19,684 bases of DNA from NCBI GenBank assembly GCA_903923345.1, contig CAIXXI010000078.1:1-19684 (forward strand), in the 5' to 3' direction. This DNA is from an uncultured Burkholderiales bacterium (GTDB lineage: Bacteria; Pseudomonadota; Gammaproteobacteria; Burkholderiales; Burkholderiaceae_E). Shown piece by piece: positions 8,590-15,365 of the stretch (its first letter is position 1; every line of letters begins with the position of its first letter). A model generated the notes under the pieces. It had not been told where the DNA came from. It did not search any database and was given only the letters and a program-made list of their open reading frames with translations. The position numbers were made by a program, and so were the translations under genes.

Positions 8590-9138
8590 CTAAACATCAT
8601 CGCGTACAGGGGGGAAGCGAAGCGCTGAAAACAAGCGCCCCGCTTGGACCGCCTTGCGTTCGATATCGGCGGCTGACGGTATCCAGCCTTTTTGCTCCAG
8701 AAACAGCAGATAAGCTCTGGTACTGACTTTGCGACAGGTGTCAGGCAATACGAAAGCGGCTCGTGCGATCTTGTGATCTTCAAAAAGAAACACACCGATC
8801 TTCGGGGGCTGAGCCAAGACAAATCGACTCATCGCTTCTTGAATCGCCAGCTCACCCAGGTTGGATTTACTCGGCGCCACAGGACTTTTTTTCAGCGCGT
8901 TTTGGTAGCGGACGTAAATTTCCGTGGGAAGAACAGGCACACCTTCGCTTTCGACCCAATGCGCCAATTGCTCGCTACTCGGGGTTTGAATTCGAGTGAT
9001 CTCATGCAGAACCATATCGACCAATGCGACAGACCAGCCTGGTTTAAACAGCAGGTCAAGCGATTCCGCGTAGGCAAGCGTGATCAGTGGCCCGGCATCA
9101 GGTATCAGAACAACGTCGTCGACTGTCGGCTCCGACAT
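8590..9138 (-). CDS. PIN domain toxin, probable ribonuclease of a toxin-antitoxin pair
   Basis: A 182-residue PIN-fold protein. Acidic active-site candidates: D14 in LIPDAGPLITLAYAESLDLL, E46 in VLHEITRI, E96 in NLGELAIQEA, and E120/D121 in FLFEDHKIARAAF. These sit in the usual order of a PIN nuclease (first strand Asp, middle Glu, later Asp), and such proteins are metal-dependent RNases. After D121 the sequence continues with VSTRAYLLFLEQKG, typical of PIN proteins of the DUF3368 kind. It starts six bases after the stop of the antitoxin gene and has no ribosome binding site of its own, so translational coupling is likely. At 182 aa it is longer than the usual VapC (about 130 aa). Target RNA is unknown. 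Confidence 0.8.
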   Translation of the reverse strand: MSEPTVDDVVLIPDAGPLITLAYAESLDLLFKPGWSVALVDMVLHEITRIQTPSSEQLAHWVESEGVPVLPTEIYVRYQNALKKSPVAPSKSNLGELAIQEAMSRFVLAQPPKIGVFLFEDHKIARAAFVLPDTCRKVSTRAYLLFLEQKGWIPSAADIERKAVQAGRLFSALRFPPVRDDV

Positions 9139-9144
9139 GCCCGG

Positions 9145-9492
9145 CTAGACTGGCAAAGCCTTCAAGATGTTCACCATGTCCTTGGTCTGGTCCTCCGAGA
9201 TCCGCGGCATGGGTAAGTGCGCTTGTGCCATCAGCAAAAAGAGATCTTCCTCACTGTCGATGCCGAGCTGCTCACGAGCATCAATGTCATTCAAGCGGCC
9301 GAGCGAAAAGTCCAGAAGGGTTTTGAAGTTTTGATTGCCTGCTTTCTCGGCAGCTTCAAATGTCTCCACCAAGTGGCGAAGTTCCGCGTTGAACAAGGCA
9401 TTGACGGACGTATCGGATTTCGCGGCGATGACCTTGGCTCTTTTGAGAAGGTCCTTGTCCAGAGAACCGGTGAAATTGACGTTGCCGGGCAT
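9145..9492 (-). CDS. Ribbon-helix-helix-type antitoxin partner of the PIN toxin
   Basis: A 115-residue protein beginning MPGNVNFTGSLDKDLLKRAK. The N-terminus (about 3-42) fits a ribbon-helix-helix: one strand (VNFTGSLD), helix (KDLLKRAKVIAAKSD) and helix (SVNALFNAELRHLVE). The acidic C-terminal half would cover the toxin. The ATG at 9492 is chosen over the upstream TTG at 9507 because it has GAGG (on the - strand, 9502-9505) at the right distance and gives a clean RHH start. The pair is transcribed antitoxin first, the usual arrangement, and an AT-rich stretch with inverted repeats (9516-9542) precedes it, consistent with autoregulation. The fold is inferred from sequence pattern, not from a search. 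Confidence 0.7.
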   Translation of the reverse strand: MPGNVNFTGSLDKDLLKRAKVIAAKSDTSVNALFNAELRHLVETFEAAEKAGNQNFKTLLDFSLGRLNDIDAREQLGIDSEEDLFLLMAQAHLPMPRISEDQTKDMVNILKALPV

Positions 9493-9515
9493 CGGATGTT
9501 TCCTCAAATTTCAAC

Positions 9516-9542
9516 ACACAATTAAGTGTAATACATAATTAC
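9516..9542 (-). promoter_or_regulatory. AT-rich operator/promoter region of the toxin-antitoxin pair
   Basis: An AT-rich patch in an otherwise GC-rich region, lying 24-50 nt before the antitoxin start. It contains ACAC-N6-GTGT (9516-9529) and GTAAT-N5-ATTAC (9528-9542), two short inverted repeats that share bases. RHH antitoxins commonly repress their own promoter by binding such repeats. No single -10/-35 pair stands out. Confidence 0.45.
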
Positions 9543-9656
9543 GTGTTCTTCCTCTTCAATGATCACCCTGCGAACTCCACCGTCAAAGTCGAAGAAGATT
9601 TTGATGAGACCACTCTTGGTCCCCGTTGGCTGGATTCCCGGTCCCGATTGAAGGAA
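9525..9656 (-). pseudogene. Orphan open frame, possible gene remnant upstream of the antitoxin
   Basis: On the - strand a 44-codon frame runs from just after a TGA (9657-9659) to a TAA (9522-9524). Its C-terminal part reads KSGLIKIFFDFDGGVRRVII followed by an acidic stretch and HVIMYYT. It has no usable start codon, so if it was ever coding it was entered from an upstream frame now lost. I do not recognise it. The remainder of 9508-9797 (about 290 bp) holds no gene I can support: one - strand frame (9583-9792) and two + strand frames look like noise. Confidence 0.2.
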
Positions 9657-9768
9657 TCACGTCGTTTGCGGCTTGGATATTCTCGATGTTCTGGACGTTC
9701 ACACCAGACGTCACCGCGCACGATCCTGTCCAATTCGCGTACGATCTGTGTCTGTTAATTGACGATTC

Positions 9769-9784
9769 AGGCGGGCCACCGCCT
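9769..9784 (+). repeat. Hairpin in the leader of the HPt gene
   Basis: AGGCGG (9769-9774), loop GCCA, CCGCCT (9779-9784), a perfect 6-bp stem ending 13 nt before the likely ATG of the HPt gene at 9798. It sits where a ribosome binding site would be expected and could influence translation. Significance is uncertain. Confidence 0.35.
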
Positions 9785-9797
9785 GCCAACACGCCTC

Positions 9798-10208
9798 ATG
9801 CCATCCAGCCAGGAAACCAATACCCCGCCGCCGATGCCTGATTTCGACCCGAGACCGTTCTCGGGCAGTCCACCCAGCACCGCACAGTCGCGCGCCCGCG
9901 CAATCGAGGCGCTCAGCGGGGACGAAAGCCTGCTGCAGATGCTGGCCCCCCAGTTCAGGGAATCGGCAGCCAACCAGGTTGAATCGCTGAAGCAGGCACT
10001 GGCCAGCGCGGACGCACCGGAGGTCCGGCATTGGTCGCACACCCTGAAAGGGACGCTGGTCACGGTTGGGGCCAAGGAAAGCGCAGCGCTGGCGGCTGCC
10101 ATCGAGCGCACCGCCCGGGAGGGCATTCTGGATGGCGTTCAAGTCCCGTTCAAGCGGCTTTGCGCCGAAGTCCCGGTACTGATCGAACAACTCACAGCGA
10201 ACAGTTAA
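9798..10208 (+). CDS. Orphan HPt domain (histidine phosphotransfer) protein
   Basis: A 136-residue soluble protein consisting of a Pro-rich N-terminus (about 1-30) and a four-helix HPt domain (about 35-134). The phosphoryl site is H81 in VRHWSHTLKGTLVTVGA, matching the H-x-L-K-G motif with K84 and G85, and AAAIERTARE follows as expected. HPt proteins relay phosphate between a hybrid histidine kinase and a response regulator; neither is in the window, so the partners are unknown. The ATG at 9798 is the likely start, but no binding site precedes it; ATG at 9834 (MPDFDPRPF) and a TTG at 9759 are alternatives. It converges with gap across a hairpin at 10228-10251. Confidence 0.82.
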   Translation: MPSSQETNTPPPMPDFDPRPFSGSPPSTAQSRARAIEALSGDESLLQMLAPQFRESAANQVESLKQALASADAPEVRHWSHTLKGTLVTVGAKESAALAAAIERTAREGILDGVQVPFKRLCAEVPVLIEQLTANS

Positions 10209-10227
10209 GCGCCAGCCCTCCGACGCA

Positions 10228-10251
10228 CCCCGACGCCACAGGGCATCGGGG
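10228..10251 (+). terminator. Probable terminator hairpin between the HPt gene and gap
   Basis: CCCCGACGCC (10228-10237), loop ACAG, GGCATCGGGG (10242-10251): a 10-bp stem with one C-A mismatch, followed by TTT at 10252-10254. It lies 19 bp after the HPt stop and 15 bp before the gap stop on the other strand. The short T run makes it a weak intrinsic terminator for the + strand. Confidence 0.45.
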
Positions 10252-10266
10252 TTTCAGACAGACGAA

Positions 10267-11277
10267 TTACTTCGCCGCCATCAGTGCAACCGTGGTGTCG
10301 AGCATGCGGTTCGAGAAACCCCACTCGTTGTCGTACCAGCTCGAGACCTTCACCAGCCGGCCCGAGACCTTGGTGAGCGTGGCATCGAAGGTCGATGAAT
10401 GCGCATCATGGTTGAAGTCGCTGGAAACCAGCGGCGCGGTGTTGTAGGCCAGCACGCCTTTGAGGTCGCCCGACGCTGCGGCCTTCATGATCTCGTTGAC
10501 TTCATCGACCGTGGTGTCGCGCGCGGCAATGAATGAAAGGTCGACGATCGACACATTGATCGTCGGCACGCGGATCGCATAGCCGTCGAGCTTGCCGTCG
10601 AGTTCGGGCAGCACCAGGCCCACGGCGGCCGCCGCACCGGTCTTGGTCGGGATCATGTTGTGGCCCGCTGCACGGGCACGGCGCAGGTCTTCGTGATAGA
10701 CGTCGGTCAGCACCTGGTCATTGGTGAAGGCATGCACGGTGGTCATCAGGCCCGAGACCAGGCCGATCTTGTCATGCAGCGGCTTGACCAGCGGGGCCAG
10801 GCAGTTGGTGGTGCACGAGGCGTTGGAGATCACGGTGTCGGTGGACTTGAGCACGCCGTGATTGACGCCGTAGACGACGGTGGCATCGACATCCTTGCCG
10901 CCAGGCGCCGAGATGATGACCTTCTTTGCGCCGCCCTTGAGGTGCGCAGATGCCTTTTCCTTGGTGGTGAAAAAGCCGGTGCACTCCAGCACCACATCGA
11001 CACCGAGTTCGCCCCAGGGCAACTGCGAAGGATCGCGGTTGGCCAGCACCTTGATGCGGTCGCCATTGACGACCATTGCATCGCCATCGACGCTCACCGT
11101 GCCATTGAACTTGCCATGCGCGGTGTCGTATTGGGTCAGGTGGGCATTGGTTTTCGGATCGCCGAGGTCATTGATGGCGACGATCTGAATGTCGTGCTTC
11201 TTGCCGCCCTCGTAGTGGGCACGCAGGATGTTGCGACCGATCCGGCCGTATCCGTTGATGGCAACGCGCAAGGTCAT
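10267..11277 (-). CDS. gap: Glyceraldehyde-3-phosphate dehydrogenase, type I
   Basis: Cytosolic enzyme that oxidises glyceraldehyde 3-phosphate with NAD and phosphate to 1,3-bisphosphoglycerate. It has 336 residues. The NAD-binding motif INGYGRIGRN is at 7-16, the nucleotide-specificity region VAINDLGD at 33-40, the catalytic C155 in SNASCTTNCLAPL (152-164) and H182 in TTVHAFTNDQ. The C-terminal WYDNEWGFSNRMLD is typical. Although the frame extends upstream into tkt, the ATG at 11277 is clear: an AGGAG site (11284-11288) overlaps the tkt stop and the gap between genes is 10 bp. tkt and gap are therefore one operon. D37 of the specificity region points to NAD rather than NADP, by family knowledge. 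Confidence 0.98.
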   Translation of the reverse strand: MTLRVAINGYGRIGRNILRAHYEGGKKHDIQIVAINDLGDPKTNAHLTQYDTAHGKFNGTVSVDGDAMVVNGDRIKVLANRDPSQLPWGELGVDVVLECTGFFTTKEKASAHLKGGAKKVIISAPGGKDVDATVVYGVNHGVLKSTDTVISNASCTTNCLAPLVKPLHDKIGLVSGLMTTVHAFTNDQVLTDVYHEDLRRARAAGHNMIPTKTGAAAAVGLVLPELDGKLDGYAIRVPTINVSIVDLSFIAARDTTVDEVNEIMKAAASGDLKGVLAYNTAPLVSSDFNHDAHSSTFDATLTKVSGRLVKVSSWYDNEWGFSNRMLDTTVALMAAK

Positions 11278-11287
11278 GCTGAACTCC

Positions 11288-13417
11288 TCAGGTTGAAAGT
11301 CGTGCCAGCACGGCGCGCACAGTTTGCGCGACGTTGTCTGGCGTGAATCCGTACTGCTTGAATAACTCGGGTGCGGGGGCAGACTCGCCGTATCGGTCGA
11401 TGCCAACGACGGCATCACAGCGGTACTTCCACCAGAAATCGGTGACGCCGGCTTCCACCGCAATGCGCGGCAGACCATCCGGCAGCACGCGGCGTTTGTA
11501 GTCGACAGGCTGTCGATCAAAGAGCGTGCTGCACGGCATCGACACGATGCGCACCTCGATGCCGTCCTGGGCGAGCAACTCGCGTGCAGCCAGTGCCAGG
11601 CCCAGCTCGGAGCCGGTGGCGATGATCGCGCAGCGTGGCGCAGGGGCGTCGCGCAGCACATAGGCGCCATGGCGGATCGCCTCGATCTGCGCATCAGAGC
11701 GGGTCACGAAGGGCACGGCCTGACGAGACAGCAGCAGCGCCGAAGGGCCGTCATCACGCTCGATCGACAAGCCCCAGGCCAACGTGGTCTCGATCGGATC
11801 GGCTGGACGCCAGACATCCAGCCCGGGCATCAGGCGCAGGCTCGAGGCCTGCTCGATCGCCTGGTGCGTGGGGCCATCCTCGCCCAGGCCGATCGAATCA
11901 TGGGTGAAGACGAAGATCACCCGCTGATTCATCAGCGCTGCCATCCGCAGGGCGTTGCGGCTGTAATCGCTGAAGGTCAGGAAGGTGCCGCCATACGGAA
12001 TGTGGCCGCCGTGCAGGGCGATGCCATTCATGAGCGCGCTCATGCCGAATTCGCGCACGCCGTAGTTCAGGTGACGGCCGGGTTGGATCGGCTGCCCGTG
12101 AGGTCCGACAAAGCCGCGAAAGGCACCCGCGCCCGGCCATTCGGTGAGGTTGGAACCGGTGAGGTCGGCCGAACCCCCGAGCAACTCCGGCAGTGCCGGG
12201 CCCAGCTGACTGAGTGCGTTTTGCGACGCCTTGCGGGTGGCGATGGTTTCACCCGCCTCGAGCGCTGCGCCCACTGCGCGCTCCAGTGTGAATTCCCAGG
12301 TCGCCGGCAGCACCCCGCGCATTCGCCGCTCGAATTCGGCCGCCTCAACGGGGTACTTTGAGCAATAGGTGCTGAATCGATCGTCCCACTCGGCCTGGCG
12401 CTGCGCGCCTGCGCCGGTCGCATCCCAGGCGGCATACAGCTCCGCAGGCACCTCGAAAGGCGCATGGGGCCAGCCCATGGCGCGGCGAGCACCGGCAATT
12501 TCCGACTCGCCCAGTGCCTCGCCGTGACTCTTTGCGGTGCCCGCCCGCGTCGGCGCGAAGCGGCCGATCTGTGTGCGGCACTGAATGAGCGTGGGCGCGA
12601 AACGGCGACCCTGTGCGGATTCCCGGCCCTCGATACCCCAGCGACGCGCCAGCGCCAGCGCCGCATCGACCGCCTCGACATCATGGCCGTCGATGTCAGC
12701 AATCACATTCCAGCCATAGGCTTCGAAGCGGCGCGGGGTGTCATCGCCGAACCAGGGCTGAACCGGGCCATCGATGGAGATGCCGTTGTCGTCATAAAGC
12801 ACCACCAGCCGGGACAGACCCCAGACACCCGCCAGCGAGCAGGCCTCATGCGACAGGCCTTCCATGAGGCAGCCGTCACCGGCAAACACCCAGGTGAAGT
12901 GATCGACAATCGACAGGCCATCGCGATTGAACTCGGCAGCGAGCAGGCGTTCGGACAGGGCCATGCCGACCGCATTGGCCAGCCCCTGACCGAGCGGCCC
13001 GGTGGTGGTCTCGACGCCCGGTGTGATGCCGACCTCGGGATGCCCGGGTGTTTTCGAGTGCAGTTGCCGGAAGTTGCGCAGATCGTCGATGGACAGGTCG
13101 TATCCGGTCAGATGCAGCAGCGCATAGAGCAGCATCGAGCCGTGGCCGTTGGACAACACGAAGCGGTCGCGATCGAACCAGCCGGGCTGCGCCGGGTTGT
13201 GCTTGAGGTGTCGGGCCCACAGCGCGACTGCAATGTCGGCCATGCCCATCGGCATGCCCGGATGCCCCGAACCCGCACGCTCCACTGCATCCATGGCCAG
13301 CACCCGGATGGCGTCAGCCATGCGCGCCGACTCGCTGGGGTGCAAGGCGGCAGCGGCCTGGGAAGCCGCCCCGGACGGGGCGTTGGAAGGGGTCTGCATC
13401 AGGTGAGGTGCCCGCAT
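11288..13417 (-). CDS. tkt: Transketolase
   Basis: Thiamine-diphosphate enzyme that transfers two-carbon units among sugar phosphates in the pentose phosphate or Calvin pathway. The frame gives 709 residues: pyrophosphate domain with GSGHPGMPMG at 49-58 (H52), DRFVLSNGHGSMLLYALL at 84-101, GPLGQG at 140-145 and the TPP motif GDG at 180-182 with N211; Pyr domain with catalytic E456 in VREFGMSALMNG and H506 in FTHDSIGLGEDGPTHQ; then the C-terminal domain. About 30 N-terminal residues, rich in Ala and Ser, precede the usual start of the family. ATG at 13417 lies 25 nt after a TAGAAT -10 element; ATG at 13399 is a shorter alternative. It is upstream of and coupled to gap. Confidence 0.97.
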   Translation of the reverse strand: MRAPHLMQTPSNAPSGAASQAAAALHPSESARMADAIRVLAMDAVERAGSGHPGMPMGMADIAVALWARHLKHNPAQPGWFDRDRFVLSNGHGSMLLYALLHLTGYDLSIDDLRNFRQLHSKTPGHPEVGITPGVETTTGPLGQGLANAVGMALSERLLAAEFNRDGLSIVDHFTWVFAGDGCLMEGLSHEACSLAGVWGLSRLVVLYDDNGISIDGPVQPWFGDDTPRRFEAYGWNVIADIDGHDVEAVDAALALARRWGIEGRESAQGRRFAPTLIQCRTQIGRFAPTRAGTAKSHGEALGESEIAGARRAMGWPHAPFEVPAELYAAWDATGAGAQRQAEWDDRFSTYCSKYPVEAAEFERRMRGVLPATWEFTLERAVGAALEAGETIATRKASQNALSQLGPALPELLGGSADLTGSNLTEWPGAGAFRGFVGPHGQPIQPGRHLNYGVREFGMSALMNGIALHGGHIPYGGTFLTFSDYSRNALRMAALMNQRVIFVFTHDSIGLGEDGPTHQAIEQASSLRLMPGLDVWRPADPIETTLAWGLSIERDDGPSALLLSRQAVPFVTRSDAQIEAIRHGAYVLRDAPAPRCAIIATGSELGLALAARELLAQDGIEVRIVSMPCSTLFDRQPVDYKRRVLPDGLPRIAVEAGVTDFWWKYRCDAVVGIDRYGESAPAPELFKQYGFTPDNVAQTVRAVLARLST

Positions 13418-13441
13418 GCTGCGGTGCTGGATAACCGGTCG

Positions 13442-13450
13442 ATTCTAGCA
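13442..13450 (-). promoter_or_regulatory. Probable extended -10 promoter of tkt-gap
   Basis: On the - strand this reads TGCTAGAAT, an extended -10 element (TGN plus TAGAAT) whose downstream end is 25 nt before the ATG at 13417. The -35 region is poor, which an extended -10 can tolerate. It lies in the 72-bp gap between tkt and the divergent rsmE. Confidence 0.55.
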
Positions 13451-13489
13451 AAGCCCCCCAGTGAAGCGGTGCTCGATACACTCGCAAAC

Positions 13490-14251
13490 ATGTCCGAAAT
13501 CACACCTGTTCGACTCTTTCACCCCGGCCCGATGACCGGCGGGGATGTCTTGCAACTCGATCCGCAGACCAGCCACCATGCCGTGCGGGTGCTGCGACTC
13601 GACCCTGGCACACGCCTCGAACTGTTCAACGGAGACGGTCTGCGCCATGAAGCACGGCTGCTCGACGGCGATCCAAAAGGCGCATCGGTGCAGGTGCTCG
13701 GATCGCGCGATGCCGGCACGGAAAGCCCCTTGTCGATCCGGCTGGCGCAAGCACTGCCCAGTGGCGACAAGATGGATTGGGTGATCGAAAAAGCGGTGGA
13801 ACTCGGTGTCATTGCCATCCAGCCACTGTTTTCGGCGAGGTCTTTGCTGCGCCTGGATGCAGCGCGGGCGGCCAAGCGACTGGCCCACTGGCAGCGCATC
13901 GTCGTGGCGGCGAGCATGCAAAGCGGGCGCGACCGGCTGGCTCAGGTGCTCGAGCCGCGTGACTTCAATGGCTGGCTGGCTGATTCAGGCGATGGTCGAT
14001 CCGATGACGACCGCATACAGCGTCTGGTGCTCTCACCCCATGAGGGCAAGCGTCTGGATTCGCTCGATGCGGGACACCGCGAGGTGTGGCTGCTGGTCGG
14101 CCCGGAGGGCGGATTCGATGCGACCGAGCTGGCGGCTGCAAAGGCGCACGGATGGTCCGCGCTGCAACTTGGGCCCCGAGTCTTGCGCACCGAAACCGCG
14201 GGCCTGGCGGCCATCGCGGCACTGCAGGCCCGATGGGGCGATCTGGCCTGA
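13490..14251 (+). CDS. rsmE: 16S rRNA (uracil(1498)-N(3))-methyltransferase
   Basis: SPOUT-class methyltransferase, 253 residues, that methylates U1498 of 16S rRNA using S-adenosylmethionine. An N-terminal PUA-like domain (about 1-75) with SHHAVRVLRL at 28-37 precedes the knotted SPOUT domain. Signatures: KMDWVIEKAVELGV at 94-107, AASMQSGR at 140-147, LLVGPEGGFDATE at 201-213 and LQLGPRVLRTETAGLAA at 225-241, which form the cofactor-binding knot. The ATG at 13490 fits the normal family start; no good ribosome binding site is seen. A longer frame upstream overlaps tkt antisense and is not used. It is divergent from tkt across 72 bp. Confidence 0.95.
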   Translation: MSEITPVRLFHPGPMTGGDVLQLDPQTSHHAVRVLRLDPGTRLELFNGDGLRHEARLLDGDPKGASVQVLGSRDAGTESPLSIRLAQALPSGDKMDWVIEKAVELGVIAIQPLFSARSLLRLDAARAAKRLAHWQRIVVAASMQSGRDRLAQVLEPRDFNGWLADSGDGRSDDDRIQRLVLSPHEGKRLDSLDAGHREVWLLVGPEGGFDATELAAAKAHGWSALQLGPRVLRTETAGLAAIAALQARWGDLA

Positions 14252-14362
14252 TCACAGCAGGTCTGAGCCGCGCAGCTCCAATGAATGCGTTCCCTGACCG
14301 CCCTTTCGCCTGCCCGGGCTCTGAGTTAGGCTGCACGACTTTCAACCTTGACTGGAACTGAC

Positions 14363-14950
14363 ATGGCACTTCTGGACGGACTTCTGGGCGCACTCACCGG
14401 CGCAATGGGTGCACGCGGCCCGCAGGCAGCCAATCCGATGATGGACATCCTGCTGCAGATGCTGGCCGGGGGCCGGGGTCCTGGCGGTGGCGGGATGGGG
14501 GGTGGCCTCGGTGGAGGTCTGGGGGGTGGTCTCGGTGGAGGTCTGGGCGGCGGCCAGCGCGCTGGCCAGGGCAATCCGCTCCAGGACATTCTCAGCCAGC
14601 TTGGCGGCCGGGCAGGCGGTCAGGCCGGCGGTGGCGCTGCACCCCAGATGGGTGGCCTTGGCGACCTGATCCAGGCCTTCCAGCGCAATGGCATGGGCGA
14701 GAAGATGGACTCCTGGATCGGCACTGGCCAGAACCAGCCGATCAGCATCAGCGAAATCGAAAAGGCCATGGGCATCGACAGCATCGGCGCGATTGCAAAA
14801 CAGGCGGGTGTTCAGCCGCAGGAAGCCGCATCCGGCATGGCAGCGGTGCTGCCCGAGCTGATCAATCGGCTGACACCGCAGGGCCAGGTGCCGCAAGGCG
14901 GCGTGGGCGATATCAACTCGATCCTCGAGATGCTGCGCCGACAGTCCTGA
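14363..14950 (+). CDS. YidB family (DUF937) protein
   Basis: A 195-residue protein of the YidB/DUF937 kind, unknown in function. It starts MALLDGLLGALTGAMGARGP, has NPMMDILLQMLAGG at about 25-38, a Gly-rich linker (about 39-63) made of repeated GGGL units, NPLQDILSQLGG at about 69-80, and the conserved C-terminal core GLGDLIQAFQRNGMGEKMDS followed by WIGTGQNQPIS and EKAMG. The last part, VLPELINRLTPQGQVP, is a family signature. The ATG at 14363 is used rather than the TTG at 14348. No clear promoter was identified in the 111 bp after rsmE. The gene is convergent with the barstar gene, with 3 bp between their stop codons. Confidence 0.85.
   Translation: MALLDGLLGALTGAMGARGPQAANPMMDILLQMLAGGRGPGGGGMGGGLGGGLGGGLGGGLGGGQRAGQGNPLQDILSQLGGRAGGQAGGGAAPQMGGLGDLIQAFQRNGMGEKMDSWIGTGQNQPISISEIEKAMGIDSIGAIAKQAGVQPQEAASGMAAVLPELINRLTPQGQVPQGGVGDINSILEMLRRQS
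14501..14548 (+). repeat. Two tandem 24-bp repeats inside the YidB-like gene
   Basis: Units at 14501-14524 and 14525-14548 differ at only two positions (GGTGGCCTCGG/GGTGGTCTCGG near the start, and the last base). Each encodes GGLGGGLG, building the Gly-rich linker, and a slippage hotspot is plausible. Confidence 0.85.
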
Positions 14951-14953
14951 GCG

Positions 14954-15361
14954 TTAGGCAGCCATCGAATGAAAGACCCGCAGCGCGATGCTGCGGGCGG
15001 CAAAATCGGCTGCGGCATCCTCGAAGACTTCGAGCAGGGCTGCCTGCTCGTCCGGCCCAAATCCTCGGGTCCCGGGCAGGTTTTCGATCACGATGACCAG
15101 GCCAGCCTGCGCTGCGCCCGGAGTCGGTTCCAGATCGGTCACGCAGTCATACAGCGCATCCAGGTTGGCCCCGAAATGCGCTGGCAAGTGCAGGCCCTTG
15201 GCCAGCGCAGACATCACCCCCGACTTGCTGCGGGCCTTGCGGCAATCCGCATGCAGCCAGCGCTGTCCGTGGGCCAGGCACTGGTCCCGCAAGTCCTCGA
15301 CTCGCAGATCGCCGAGCGGCAGGACCGCGGCCTCGGGCAGTCGCTTCCAGTCGATGGGCAT
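14954..15361 (-). CDS. Barstar family ribonuclease inhibitor
   Basis: A 135-residue cytosolic protein with a barstar-like domain at about 46-133. The best match is the inhibitory helix LPAHFGANLDALYDCVTDL (59-77), which aligns with the B. amyloliquefaciens barstar segment around D35/W38/D39: here D68, Y71 and D72 keep both key acids, with F63-G64 before them. Downstream, GLVIVIENLP and LLEVFEDAAADFAARSIALR fit the central strand and last helix/strand. It starts four bases after the stop of the ribonuclease gene, so the pair is co-transcribed and probably coupled. The longer frame to 15589 is not used. It protects the cell from the neighbouring RNase, by family knowledge. Confidence 0.88.
   Translation of the reverse strand: MPIDWKRLPEAAVLPLGDLRVEDLRDQCLAHGQRWLHADCRKARSKSGVMSALAKGLHLPAHFGANLDALYDCVTDLEPTPGAAQAGLVIVIENLPGTRGFGPDEQAALLEVFEDAAADFAARSIALRVFHSMAA
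14977..14997. terminator. Strong hairpin at the end of the barstar gene, facing YidB
   Basis: CCCGCAGC (14977-14984), loop GCGAT, GCTGCGGG (14990-14997): a perfect 8-bp stem. It lies 26 nt after the yidB-like stop and inside the last codons of the barstar gene. It has no T run on the + strand, and only TCTTTC on the - strand, so termination is possible but not proven. Confidence 0.35.
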
Positions 15362-15365
15362 CGCT

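Noticed and set aside
9626..9841. + strand frame of 71 codons before the HPt gene
   Set aside because: No recognisable domain or ribosome binding site, and it overlaps the HPt start in another frame.
11278..11694. Extended N-terminus for GAPDH
   Set aside because: The extension overlaps tkt in another frame, while ATG 11277 has a good AGGAG site and the normal family start.
12464..13489. + strand frame that would extend rsmE upstream by 342 codons
   Set aside because: It runs antisense through tkt; RsmE proteins start at the position of the ATG at 13490.
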